From positions 73,803-137,802 of the forward strand of contig JAFKFI010000061.1 of assembly GCA_017307285.1 (NCBI GenBank): 64,000 nucleotides of DNA, read 5' to 3'. This document shows, in pieces, positions 8,514 through 16,826 of the stretch. Every line of letters starts with the position of its first letter. Positions within the stretch are counted from its first letter, which is position 1. The notes under the pieces were generated by a model. It searched no databases. It was not told where the DNA came from and was given only the letters and a program-made list of their open reading frames with translations. This DNA comes from Alphaproteobacteria bacterium. Lineage in GTDB: Bacteria; Pseudomonadota; Alphaproteobacteria; Acetobacterales; Acetobacteraceae. The position numbers were made by a program, and so were the translations under genes.

Positions 8514-9895
8514 CCGGAGGGCTCGTGCGAGACGCGCCAGTGGGCGCGGCCGGTGCGCTTGACCTCGTACATCGCGAGATCGGCGCGTCGGAGCAACTCG
8601 TCGGTCTCCACGCCAGCGCCGGCGGGGCGCGCGGCGATGCCGATCGACATGGTGAGGTCGGGAACCTTCCCCTCCGTCAAGTGCCGCAGAGCCCGCGGCC
8701 CCTCCACCCGCAGCGCCTCGGCCCGCTCGGCCGCGGTCAGGTGGTCGGCGCCGTTCAGCCATACCGCAAACTCGTCGCCGCCGAAGCGGGCCACGAGATC
8801 GGTCGGGCGCACCGTGTTGCGGAGCAGGACAGAGGTCAGCCGCAGCGCCTCGTCCCCCGCCTCGTGACCGAGCTGGTCGTTCAGCAGCTTGAAGTGATCG
8901 AGATCGATAAACATCAGGGTGCCGGGCAGGCTCTCCCGCTCCAGCCGCTCGATATTGCGTTCCAGTTCCTCAAGGAACGCGCGGCGGTTCAAAAGTCCGG
9001 TGAGCGGGTCGGTGCGGGCCTGACGCCCCATCTCGAGCTGGATCGCGTCGTGTTCCAGGATGACCCGGATGATGGTGCTCGCGGAATCCGCCAGGACCTG
9101 CTCCTCGGCGTTCCACGGGCGGCCGTTGGGCTGCCGCCAGATCGTCAGCCCGATTAGTCTCCCGAACCGCGTCTTGCACGCGCATAGCAGCACCGGCCTC
9201 CCATTGGTCGATGTGGCCTCCACGCTGGACGGCGCATCCCGGTCGAGCAGTGCGACCGCGGTCGGCAACACCGCCTCCGCACCGTTTCCCGAGTGGTAGA
9301 GCAGGGCCGGACCCTGACCCTTGCCGAAGGCCTCCACCACCGCCGCCCCTTCGCCGCCGAGTGCCCGCACCAACGAGCCGAGTGCCGCCTCCATCATGCG
9401 TGGCGCAAACACCTCCTCGCGCATCGACCAGAGGATGTGATCCATGACCTCGCCGCGCCGCAGCGCCGCCGCGACCGCGGCCTCCTGGCTGTCGAGCTCG
9501 GTGACGTCGAGCCCGATGCCGCGCGCCCCGACCATTGCGCAATTCCCGTCGAGCAGGGGAGCGACCGAAAATGCCATGCAGCGCACACCGCCGTCCGGGC
9601 ATTTCAGCCAAGTGCGCCGGCGGCGGATCGGCGCCGTCGGGCGGAACGGATTGAAGCCGGTAACGCCCGACGTGTCGGCGAGCAGCAATTCCGCCGGCTG
9701 GCCGATCAAGACGGTGGAGGACCAGCCGAGACCGTCGACCGGGTCGACGAAGACGAAGCGGCCGAGCGCGTCGGTCTCGAATGCCACGTCGGCGGCTAGG
9801 CTGACGAGGTCGCGCCATCGCTGGCGGCTATCGACCAGCGCGCCTATCGAGACAGTATCGCGCCGCGCGTTGACAGGAGCGGGGGCGCTGCGCAT
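8510..9895 (-). CDS. PAS/GAF-type sensor diguanylate cyclase (GGDEF)
   Basis: A 461-residue protein from ATG 9895, which has a GGGGA Shine-Dalgarno just upstream; ATG 9928 is an alternative. The first 130 residues look like a PAS fold ([20 protein letters not shown]), the middle (about 145-285) like a GAF sensor, and residues 290-455 form a GGDEF domain. The active motif GGDEF is at 372-376. An RPTD inhibitory site lies five residues before it, so a catalytically active, product-inhibited c-di-GMP synthase is expected. There is no EAL domain and no membrane segment. It is coupled to the DUF2336 gene and divergent from dapD. Confidence 0.93.
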   Translation of the reverse strand: MRSAPAPVNARRDTVSIGALVDSRQRWRDLVSLAADVAFETDALGRFVFVDPVDGLGWSSTVLIGQPAELLLADTSGVTGFNPFRPTAPIRRRRTWLKCPDGGVRCMAFSVAPLLDGNCAMVGARGIGLDVTELDSQEAAVAAALRRGEVMDHILWSMREEVFAPRMMEAALGSLVRALGGEGAAVVEAFGKGQGPALLYHSGNGAEAVLPTAVALLDRDAPSSVEATSTNGRPVLLCACKTRFGRLIGLTIWRQPNGRPWNAEEQVLADSASTIIRVILEHDAIQLEMGRQARTDPLTGLLNRRAFLEELERNIERLERESLPGTLMFIDLDHFKLLNDQLGHEAGDEALRLTSVLLRNTVRPTDLVARFGGDEFAVWLNGADHLTAAERAEALRVEGPRALRHLTEGKVPDLTMSIGIAARPAGAGVETDELLRRADLAMYEVKRTGRAHWRVSHEPSG

Positions 9896-9929
9896 GAGTC
9901 CCCGCCGCGTTGACCAAGGATCAAGCATT

Positions 9930-10769
9930 ATGACGGACCATCCGCTGCAGCAGCCGATCGAGGCGCTTTGGGAGCAGCGTGAGCAACTGTCGTCGGCGAC
10001 GGGCGGCGGCGCCCGCGAGGCCGTGGAATCGGCGTTGGACGCGCTGGATTCCGGCGCGGTGCGGGTGGCGGAGCCGAAAGATGGCGACTGGACGGTCAAT
10101 CAATGGCTCAAGAAGGCGGTTCTGCTGTCCTTCCGCCTCACCGACTCGGCGCCGATGCCGGGGCCGGGCGGGGCGCCGGTGTTCGACAAGGTGCCGCTCA
10201 AATTCGCCGGCTGGGGCGAGAACCGGTTCCGCGATGCCGGCTTCCGCGCGGTGCCCGGCGCCGTGGTGCGCCGCGCGGCGTATATCGCGCCGGGGGCTGT
10301 GCTGATGCCGAGCTTCGTCAACGCCGGCGCCTATGTCGGGCGCAACACGATGGTCGACACCTGGGCGACTGTGGGCAGCTGCGCGCAGATCGGCGCCAAC
10401 TGCCACCTCTCCGGCGGCGTCGGCATCGGCGGGGTGCTGGAGCCGCTGCAGGCCAATCCCGTCATCATCGAGGACGACTGCTTCGTCGGCGCCCGCTCCG
10501 AGGTGGCGGAGGGCGTCATCGTCGAGCGCGGCAGCGTGCTGTCGATGGGGGTCTTCATCGGCGCTTCGACCAAGATCGTCGATCGCGCCACGGGGGAGAT
10601 CTATATCGGCCGCGTGCCGGCCTACTCGGTCGTCGTGCCGGGATCGCTGCCCGGCCGACCGTTGCCCGATGGATCGCCCGGCCCGTCGCTCTATTGCGCC
10701 GTCATCGTGAAGCGAGTGGACGCGCAGACGCGGGCCAAGACCTCTATCAACGAATTGCTGCGCGATTGA
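9930..10769 (+). CDS. dapD: 2,3,4,5-tetrahydropyridine-2,6-dicarboxylate N-succinyltransferase
   Basis: A 279-residue DapD of the succinylase branch of lysine/diaminopimelate synthesis. The N-terminal helical domain is followed by a left-handed beta-helix of hexapeptide repeats ([35 protein letters not shown]). An AAGGA-like ribosome site precedes ATG 9930. Its stop overlaps the TTG start of dapE, so consecutive steps of the pathway are coupled. Confidence 0.97.
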   Translation: MTDHPLQQPIEALWEQREQLSSATGGGAREAVESALDALDSGAVRVAEPKDGDWTVNQWLKKAVLLSFRLTDSAPMPGPGGAPVFDKVPLKFAGWGENRFRDAGFRAVPGAVVRRAAYIAPGAVLMPSFVNAGAYVGRNTMVDTWATVGSCAQIGANCHLSGGVGIGGVLEPLQANPVIIEDDCFVGARSEVAEGVIVERGSVLSMGVFIGASTKIVDRATGEIYIGRVPAYSVVVPGSLPGRPLPDGSPGPSLYCAVIVKRVDAQTRAKTSINELLRD

Positions 10770-11893
10770 CCGGCCTCACCGACCCGCTGCCGCTGGCTCA
10801 GGCGCTGATCCGCCGCGCCTCCGTGACGCCGGCCGATGACGGGGCGCAGGACGTGCTGGCGGACGCGCTGATCCGGCTCGGTTTCGCGGTCAAGCGGCTG
10901 CGCTACGGCGAGACGGAGAATTTGTTCGCCCGCATCGGGGGCGAGGCACCGCATATCTGCTTTGCCGGCCACACCGACGTGGTGCCGGTGGGCGACGCGA
11001 CGTGGAACGGCGATCCGTTCGGCGGCGAGGTGCGGGGCGACGTGCTGTACGGCCGTGGCGCCTGCGACATGAAGGGCGCGATCGCCGCCTTCGTCGCCGC
11101 GGCGGCGCGGCATCTCGGCGAAGGCAAGCCGCGGGGCTCGATCAGCCTGCTGATCACCGGCGACGAGGAAGGCCCGGCGCATGACGGCACGGTGCGCGTG
11201 CTGGATTGGATGGCGGCCAATGGGCAGGTGCCGGATTTCTGCCTGGTCGGCGAGCCGACCAACCCGGCCCGGCTCGGCGACATGATCAAGATTGGCCGGC
11301 GCGGCAGCCTCAACGCGCGCATCACGATGCACGGCACGCAGGGCCATGTCGCCTACCCGCACCGCGCCGACAATCCCGTCCACCGCCTGGTCCGCGTGCT
11401 GGCGGCACTCACGGCGGCGCCGCTCGATGCCGGCAGCGCGTGGTTCGAGCCGTCCTCACTGCAGATCACCAGCATCGACGTGGGCAATCCGGCGACCAAC
11501 GTGATCCCCGCCGCCGCGCGGGCCGCACTGAACATCCGCTTCAATGACCGCCATACCGGCGCGTCCCTGGAAGCCTGGCTGGGCGCGGTGCTGGCGCAGC
11601 ACGCGGAAAGGTTCGACTTGGATGTCGCGGTGAGCGGCGAGAGCTTTCTCACCGAGCCGGGGCCGATGGTGGACACGCTGCGCCACGCCGTCGCGCAGGT
11701 CGTCGGGCGCGAGCCGGCGCTCGATACCGGTGGCGGCACTTCCGACGCGCGCTTCATCACGCGGCACTGTCCGGTCGCCGAATTTGGCCTGGTCGGTGCG
11801 ACCATGCACCAGGCCAACGAGTGCGTCCCGGTCTCCGAGTTGCGCGACCTCGCGCGTATCTACGCCGCCGTGCTGGGCGCGTTCCTGTCATGA
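10766..11893 (+). CDS. dapE: Succinyl-diaminopimelate desuccinylase
   Basis: A 375-residue M20-family zinc amidohydrolase that removes succinate from N-succinyl-LL-diaminopimelate. Metal ligands are seen in [22 protein letters not shown] and TGDEEGPA, with a late His ligand in GATMHQANE. The dimerisation lid domain includes [17 protein letters not shown]. The start is TTG 10766, overlapping the dapD stop (TTGA). No nearby ATG or GTG gives the conserved N-terminus. Confidence 0.96.
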   Translation: MTGLTDPLPLAQALIRRASVTPADDGAQDVLADALIRLGFAVKRLRYGETENLFARIGGEAPHICFAGHTDVVPVGDATWNGDPFGGEVRGDVLYGRGACDMKGAIAAFVAAAARHLGEGKPRGSISLLITGDEEGPAHDGTVRVLDWMAANGQVPDFCLVGEPTNPARLGDMIKIGRRGSLNARITMHGTQGHVAYPHRADNPVHRLVRVLAALTAAPLDAGSAWFEPSSLQITSIDVGNPATNVIPAAARAALNIRFNDRHTGASLEAWLGAVLAQHAERFDLDVAVSGESFLTEPGPMVDTLRHAVAQVVGREPALDTGGGTSDARFITRHCPVAEFGLVGATMHQANECVPVSELRDLARIYAAVLGAFLS

Positions 11894-11900
11894 GCGGCGT

Positions 11901-12497
11901 GTGGTGAAGGGCGGGCCGGCGCGCGGGGTGGGCGGCGCGCCGAACATTCTGCTCGGCGTGGTGCGGCTGGCGACCGGGCGGGCTGACGGGCTGGCGCAGT
12001 TCGGCAGCACATCTCAGGCGTTCCTGACCAGTCTCGCGCCGCTGATCGCCTTCCCTCTGGTGGGGACCGCGCTGCTGATCGCCAATGGCGGCGGGCTGCC
12101 GGCTCTCTCCGATCTGCTGGCGACGTTGTGTGCCTTGCTTGCGCCGCCGGTGCTGTCCTGGTGGCTCGCCCGGCTGTGGCGTCGCGAGGCGCTCTGGCTG
12201 CGCTTTGCCACGGCCTTCAACTGGTGCCAGTGGGCCATTCCGGTGATGGCCTCCATTCTGCTCGTGGTGCTCGGCTTGCTGATGGCCGTCGGCTTGCCCA
12301 ACCATGTCGCCGGCATCGTCGCCGTGCTCGGCTTGGTGTCGTACGGGCTGTGGCTGCATTGGTTCCTGGCGCGGCGCGGCCTGGGATTGTCGATCGCGCG
12401 GGCCGTGGTGTTCGTGCTCTGCGTCAACCTGGCCACCGCGGCGCTGGTGGTGGGGCCGCGCGTGCTGACCGTGCTGATCAGCCCGGATCAGGGCTGA
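11901..12497 (+). CDS. Predicted inner-membrane protein, conserved hypothetical
   Basis: About 198 residues from GTG 11901 (GTG 11904 also possible). Four to five hydrophobic segments are visible: LAPLIAFPLVGTALLIA, LLATLCALLAPPVL, PVMASILLVVLGLLMAVG, VAGIVAVLGLVSYGLWLHWF and VVFVLCVNLATAALVV. No domain is recognised. It begins 7 bases after dapE and may be translated from the dapDE message. Its 3' end overlaps truA on the other strand by 20 bases. The function is unknown. Confidence 0.75.
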   Translation: MVKGGPARGVGGAPNILLGVVRLATGRADGLAQFGSTSQAFLTSLAPLIAFPLVGTALLIANGGGLPALSDLLATLCALLAPPVLSWWLARLWRREALWLRFATAFNWCQWAIPVMASILLVVLGLLMAVGLPNHVAGIVAVLGLVSYGLWLHWFLARRGLGLSIARAVVFVLCVNLATAALVVGPRVLTVLISPDQG

Positions 12498-13248
12498 ACG
12501 GGTCGCTCGGGTAGCCGATGCCGGTGAGGCACAGCCCGGCGGCCGGCGCGGTCGGTCCGGCGGCGGCGCGGTCCCTGGCCGCGAGCGCCCGCGCGATGTC
12601 CTCGGCGCGCCAGCGCCCGCTGCCAACCAGCTCGAGGCTGCCGACCATGTTGCGCACCTGGTGGTGCAGGAAGCTGCGCGCTTCGGCGACGATCTCCACG
12701 ATATCGCCCTCGCGCCGCACGTCGAGCCGGTCGAGCGTGCGCAGCGGGCTCGTGGCCTGGCAGGCGGCGGCGCGGAATGAGGTGAAATCGTGCCGTCCGA
12801 GCAGGAGTTGCGCCGCGGCGTGCATCGCCGCGGCATCCAGCCGAACTCGGGCGTGCCAGACCCGGCCGGCGAGCAGGGCTGGGCGGGCGCGGCGGTCGAG
12901 GATGCGATAGCGATAGGACCGGCGGATGGCGGAGAAGCGCGCACTCCAGTCTGGCGGCGCCGGCGATGCCGCCAGCACGGCCACCGGATGCGGCTTCATG
13001 TGATAGTTCAGCGCGTCCCGCACGGTGGCGGCTGAAAATGTGTCGGGCAGCGCGATCTGCACCACCTGGGCCTCGGCATGCACCCCGGCATCGGTGCGGC
13101 CGGCGACCACGCTGGCCACCGGTCGGCCGCCGTTGAGCCGCGCCGCCGCTGCTTCGAGCACCGATTGGACAGAGAGCCCGGTCGCCTGACGCTGCCAGCC
13201 GACGAACGGGCTGCCGTCATATTCGAGCAGCAAGGCCCATCCGGGCAT
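12478..13248 (-). CDS. truA: tRNA pseudouridine(38-40) synthase TruA
   Basis: 256 residues. It isomerises uridines 38-40 in the tRNA anticodon stem. The catalytic aspartate lies in AGRTDAGVHA (about residues 49-58). The C-terminal core has SFLHHQVRNMVGSL, typical of TruA. The ATG overlaps the fmt stop by one base (TGATG). The gene ends inside the convergent membrane-protein gene. Confidence 0.96.
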   Translation of the reverse strand: MPGWALLLEYDGSPFVGWQRQATGLSVQSVLEAAAARLNGGRPVASVVAGRTDAGVHAEAQVVQIALPDTFSAATVRDALNYHMKPHPVAVLAASPAPPDWSARFSAIRRSYRYRILDRRARPALLAGRVWHARVRLDAAAMHAAAQLLLGRHDFTSFRAAACQATSPLRTLDRLDVRREGDIVEIVAEARSFLHHQVRNMVGSLELVGSGRWRAEDIARALAARDRAAAGPTAPAAGLCLTGIGYPSDPFSPDPG

Positions 13249-14153
13249 CAGCCGAGCCGAGCGCCACGCGGCAGAGGATGTCCACGCAGGAAAGCGGCGG
13301 CATCCATCGCCGCGCGGCCGGGGCGCTGGATGGTGAGCAGCCGCACGGCACCGGTGCCGCAGGCGACCTTCAGTTCCTGGTCGAGCACGGTGCCGGGCTC
13401 GCCGGAACCTTCTGCCCGACCGGCTCGCAGCACCTTGAGGATTTCTCCACTTTGCGATGTGAACGTGCCGGGCCAGGGATTGAGCGCCCGGACCTGGCGA
13501 AGAACGGCCTCGGCGTCGTGGTTCCAGTCGATCCGTCCATCTTCGCGGGTGAGCTTGGGGGCGTAGGTCGCGCCGATCTCCGGCTGCTGTTGCGGCGATG
13601 GGACCTCCGCGAGCGCGCGCAGGATCAGCCGCGCGCCGATGCCGGCGAGCGCGTCGTGCAGCGTGGCCGCGGTCGTGGTGTCGGTGATCGGCACCGCCTC
13701 ACGCAGCAACATCGGGCCGGTATCGAGCCCGGCATCCATTTGCATGATGGTGATGCCGGTCTCATGGTCGCCAGCGAGGATCGCGGCCTGGATCGGGGCG
13801 GCGCCGCGCCAGCGCGGCAGCAGGCTGGCGTGAATGTTGAGGCAGCCTCGGCGCGGCGCGTCGAGCATGGCTTGCGGCAGGATCAGCCCATAAGCGGCGA
13901 CCACTGCGGCATCGAGATCGAGGGCCGCGAATGCCTCGTGCGCCGCTGGGTCGGTGCGCAACCTCGTGGGTGTCCGCACCTCGATCCCGAGTTGCTCCGC
14001 CACGCGATGCACCGGGCAGGGGCGAACCGCGTGGCCTCGGCCAGCGGGGCGGGGCTTCTGGCAATAGACCGCGCGAATGTCGTGGCCGGCATCGTGCAGC
14101 GCCTGGAGGGCTGGAACCGCGAAATCGGGGCTGCCCATGAACGCGAGGCGCAT
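13248..14153 (-). CDS. fmt: Methionyl-tRNA formyltransferase
   Basis: 301 residues. It formylates initiator Met-tRNA using 10-formyltetrahydrofolate. The N-terminal motif [16 protein letters not shown], the active-site stretch [15 protein letters not shown] and [19 protein letters not shown] are diagnostic. The C-terminal tRNA-binding domain begins near residue 205. It sits between def (8 bases upstream) and truA, the conserved def-fmt translation-start cluster. Confidence 0.97.
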   Translation of the reverse strand: MRLAFMGSPDFAVPALQALHDAGHDIRAVYCQKPRPAGRGHAVRPCPVHRVAEQLGIEVRTPTRLRTDPAAHEAFAALDLDAAVVAAYGLILPQAMLDAPRRGCLNIHASLLPRWRGAAPIQAAILAGDHETGITIMQMDAGLDTGPMLLREAVPITDTTTAATLHDALAGIGARLILRALAEVPSPQQQPEIGATYAPKLTREDGRIDWNHDAEAVLRQVRALNPWPGTFTSQSGEILKVLRAGRAEGSGEPGTVLDQELKVACGTGAVRLLTIQRPGRAAMDAAAFLRGHPLPRGARLG

Positions 14154-14160
14154 CGACGCG

Positions 14161-14739
14161 CTATCGGCCGACGTCGTCGCGCTTCTGCCGCATCTCCTTA
14201 GCCAGGCGGCGCATGATCATATTCCGCTTGAGGTTGGAGAGGTGGTCCACGAACAGCACTCCGTCGAGATGGTCGATCTCGTGCTGCAGGCAGGCCGCCA
14301 GCAGGCCGTCGGCCTCGATCTCCTGCCTGGTCCCGGATTGGTCCTGATAGCGGATTTTGGCCCGCGCCGGCCGCGTCACGTCGGCGTATTGGCCGGGCAG
14401 CGACAGGCAGCCTTCTTCGCGGGTCGCCAGCTCGTCGCTGAGCCCGATGATCTCCGGGTTGATCAACACGATGGGGTGTGGCTTCTCGTCCGGCATCAGG
14501 TCCACTACGGCGAGCCGCAAGCCGGTGCCGACCTGCGGTGCAGCGAGGCCGATCCCGGGCGCGTGATACATTGTGGAGAACATGCGTGGCACCAGATCTC
14601 GCACCAGCGCATCGTCGCCCGCCCCCACCGGACGGGCCTTGGCGCGCAGCACCGGATCGGGGGCGATCAGGATGCGCAGCCGCTCGACCGTGTCGTTGCT
14701 GTCAATGGGGCTGCCAGTGGGGCTAATGGTGGCGCTCAT
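14161..14739 (-). CDS. def: Peptide deformylase
   Basis: A 192-residue metalloenzyme that removes the formyl group from nascent proteins. All three motifs are intact: [19 protein letters not shown] (Cys ligand) and QHEIDHLDG (two His ligands and catalytic Glu). The start at ATG 14739 (MSATISPTG) leaves a short leader of about 18 residues; ATG 14748 is possible. It is first in the def-fmt-truA operon. Confidence 0.95.
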   Translation of the reverse strand: MSATISPTGSPIDSNDTVERLRILIAPDPVLRAKARPVGAGDDALVRDLVPRMFSTMYHAPGIGLAAPQVGTGLRLAVVDLMPDEKPHPIVLINPEIIGLSDELATREEGCLSLPGQYADVTRPARAKIRYQDQSGTRQEIEADGLLAACLQHEIDHLDGVLFVDHLSNLKRNMIMRRLAKEMRQKRDDVGR

Positions 14740-14790
14740 GGCGGGCATGTAGCGGTCCGTATCGCCTGGATCAACGCCCACCGCCCCCTC

Positions 14791-14819
14791 TTGCAACGCC
14801 GTCAATGGGTTCCAAGATA
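14791..14819 (+). promoter_or_regulatory. Candidate promoter of the hsp20 gene
   Basis: TTGCAA (14791-14796, preceded by CTC) and AAGATA (14814-14819) with a 17-base spacer lie 58 bases before the Hsp20 start. The CTTGCAA element resembles the -35 used by heat-shock sigma-32 as well as sigma-70. No CIRCE or ROSE-type element was recognised. Low-confidence prediction. Confidence 0.35.
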
Positions 14820-14877
14820 AATCGCACCGGGATGCCGCGATTGGGTCCCGGTCACGCTTCGCTCGAAGGAGGGGGCC

Positions 14878-15363
14878 ATGACCACCCGAATGTTTACCTC
14901 GCCGCTATTCCTGGGCTTCGACCATCTCGAGCAGATGCTCGAGCGGGCCTCCAAATCCTCGTCCGACGGCTATCCGCCCTACAACATCGAGCAGACCGGG
15001 CCCACCGGGCTGCGCATCACCCTTGCTGTCGCCGGTTTCACTATGGACGATCTGCAGATCACCCAGGAGGATAACCAACTGGTAATCCGCGGCCGTCAGA
15101 CTGACGACACGCAAGGCCGGGTGTTTCTGCATCGCGGCATCGCGGCACGGCAGTTCCAGCGGGCCTTCGTGCTGGCCGAGGGGATCGAGGTGAAGGGCGC
15201 CTGGCTTGACAACGGGTTGCTGCATATCGACCTCGCCAAGCCGCAACCGGAGTCCCGCGTGAAGACGATCCAGATCGGCCGCCCGGCGGCTAACGGTGCC
15301 GGATTGAACGGCGACCGTACCCCGCGCGTTGTCGATAGCGAGCCGGAACAGGAGCAAGGCTGA
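14878..15363 (+). CDS. Small heat-shock protein, Hsp20/alpha-crystallin family
   Basis: 161 residues with an AAGGAGG Shine-Dalgarno at the ideal distance from ATG 14878. The N-terminus RMFTSPLFLGFDHLEQML is IbpA-like. The alpha-crystallin domain (about 37-125) includes YNIEQTGPTGLRITLAVAGF and the late GLLHIDLAK. The C-terminal tail carries an IQIG motif in place of the usual IXI, followed by an acidic, disordered tail. It acts as an ATP-independent holdase. It is followed by a DUF1150 gene, a common alphaproteobacterial pairing. Confidence 0.95.
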   Translation: MTTRMFTSPLFLGFDHLEQMLERASKSSSDGYPPYNIEQTGPTGLRITLAVAGFTMDDLQITQEDNQLVIRGRQTDDTQGRVFLHRGIAARQFQRAFVLAEGIEVKGAWLDNGLLHIDLAKPQPESRVKTIQIGRPAANGAGLNGDRTPRVVDSEPEQEQG

Positions 15364-15490
15364 GCGACCGAACCGAAGTGTCCCTGGACGATCCATCGGG
15401 GGCGAACGACCGGGTGCTGCGGGGCAGACCCGGAATTTACCGAGAGCGGCAACGCGGGCTGTTGGAGCCGCGACCGCCAGGAGAAATACG

Positions 15491-15754
15491 ATGAACGTCA
15501 ATTCCAATGCGCCGAACGACCAGTCGCCGCAGGCCGGCGAGCCCGTCATGATGAACATTCGTCAGCTATCGCCGCAGCAGCTCATGCAGCTCGGGGTGTC
15601 GCAGATCGCCTATGTCAAGCAAGTCGACACCGAGGCCGGCGTCGCATTCGCCATTCACGCCGCGGACGGCACCCCGATGGCCATTGCCGCCGATCAGGAG
15701 GTCGCCTTTGCCGCCATCCGCCAGCACGAGATGCTGCCGGCGCTAGTGCACTGA
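15491..15754 (+). CDS. DUF1150 family protein
   Basis: 87 residues. The conserved core LQLGVSQIAYVKQV-like segment (here QLMQLGVSQIAYVKQV) and the end VAFAAIRQHEMLPALVH identify DUF1150. The function is unknown. Family members are small and often lie directly downstream of hsp20 genes, as here (127 bases after). ATG 15491 is preceded by CAGGAGAAATACG, a good ribosome site. Induction together with hsp20 is inferred. Confidence 0.9.
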   Translation: MNVNSNAPNDQSPQAGEPVMMNIRQLSPQQLMQLGVSQIAYVKQVDTEAGVAFAIHAADGTPMAIAADQEVAFAAIRQHEMLPALVH

Positions 15755-15869
15755 TCCACCATCCCGTCGCGGGTCGGTCGAAGGGCCACAGGTGAGGCCT
15801 TGGCCGGCCCGCGGAAGAGGGATCCGCGAAACGGCTGAACCTCATGCTTCATGCTGATGAGCGCGCCAG

Positions 15870-16070
15870 GCGTCAGATCGGGGTTGAGATCGGGCGAGTA
15901 GGACGGCAAGAACAGGATGCTGGCGCCGCGGGTTTCGATCGCCTCGCGCACGCCAGGCGCTGACCCCGAAGCGCTCGGCCGCCTCGCGCGCTCAGCCCAT
16001 CCCGCCGCCAGCACGCGCTCACGGAACTCGCGCGAATAGGCCTGGCCGCGCGAATAGGCCTGGCCACGCC
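15870..16070 (-). pseudogene. Decayed IS630-family transposase remnant
   Basis: On the minus strand, the N-terminal transposase start AYSREFRERVLAAG (about 16066-16008) is followed, in a shifted frame with a stop, by the helix-turn-helix AREAAERFGVSAWR (about 16000-15955). It then jumps directly to the C-terminal DDE signature ILFLPSYSPDLNP (about 15920-15880). Roughly 200 internal codons are missing and at least one frameshift is present. The SPDLNP motif is typical of IS630/Tc1-type elements. No terminal inverted repeats could be identified, so the element boundaries are unknown. Confidence 0.75.
16031..16065. repeat. 18-base tandem duplication in the IS remnant
   Basis: The 17-base unit cgcgaataggcctggcc occurs at 16031-16047 and again at 16049-16065, an 18-base period equal to six codons. 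It duplicates the (S)RGQAY stretch of the transposase N-terminus. It is probably replication slippage in decayed sequence. Confidence 0.9.
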
Positions 16071-16199
16071 GCACGAACCCACCCTCGCCTCCGGTCCTCG
16101 CCGGAGATCGAGGAAGCACATATCCACCCCGTCCCGGAAACCCAAAGTCGCTTCCAGAAATACAGAGTGGCTTGGCTGAACCGAGCGGGCCGCGCCGTC

Positions 16200-16787
16200 C
16201 TACTCGCCCTGTGACGGGTCGATCCAGCCGATATGCCCATCCCGCCGCCGGTAAATCACATTGAACTCGCCGGTGGTGCTGTTGCGGAACATCATCACCT
16301 GGCGGTCCGCGAGATCGAGCTGCATCACCGCTTCGCCGACGGTCAACCGGCCGATCTCCGTGGGTTTGTCGGCGATCACCGTCGCGTACGCGTCGGTGTC
16401 GCCACTCGGCCCAGGGACTAACCCGGCCTCGGTCTCCTGACGCAACACGTATTGCCGCGCCGCTTCCGGTCGGGCGCGGCTGGCGAGGTCGCGTGCATGC
16501 TCGTTCACGCGTCGGCGATAGCGGCGCAGGCGCTTGGCGATATGCTCCGCCGCGTCGTCGAACGCCGCGTGCGCGTCCGCCGCCTCGCCCTCGCCCCGCA
16601 GGCTGAGGCCGCGGCCGGCGTGGATGTTGATGTCGCATGTGAAGAAACTGCGCGCCCGGCCGAAGGTGACGTGCGCCTCCAGCGCGTGGTCGAAATACTT
16701 GCCGGCGACCTGGTCCAGATGCGCCGCGACGCGCTCGCGCAGCGCGTCGGACATCTCCACCTGCTTGCCGGAAACCGTGATCTGCAT
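16200..16787 (-). CDS. hpf: Ribosome hibernation-promoting factor, long form
   Basis: 195 residues, the long HPF type. The N-terminal S30AE/YfiA domain (about 1-105; MQITVSGKQVEMSDALRERV) binds the decoding region of idle ribosomes. The C-terminal dimerisation domain (about 135-193; MQLDLADRQVMMFRNSTTGE) drives 100S formation. It follows rpoN by 39 bases, and in many alphaproteobacteria this gene belongs to the rpoN transcript. Confidence 0.95.
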   Translation of the reverse strand: MQITVSGKQVEMSDALRERVAAHLDQVAGKYFDHALEAHVTFGRARSFFTCDINIHAGRGLSLRGEGEAADAHAAFDDAAEHIAKRLRRYRRRVNEHARDLASRARPEAARQYVLRQETEAGLVPGPSGDTDAYATVIADKPTEIGRLTVGEAVMQLDLADRQVMMFRNSTTGEFNVIYRRRDGHIGWIDPSQGE

Positions 16788-16826
16788 CGTCTCACCCAGC
16801 CTTATGCCTTAGACCCCCGGCGGGCG

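Larger units (their letters stand above)
15755..16199. other. 445-base gap between DUF1150 and hpf
   Basis: No intact gene is present. Its centre is the IS630 remnant described separately. The flanks (15755-15865 and 16070-16199) show no recognised RNA or coding signal. In related genomes the gene for PtsN (EIIA-Ntr) usually follows hpf at this point; no PtsN-like sequence was seen. Confidence 0.6.
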
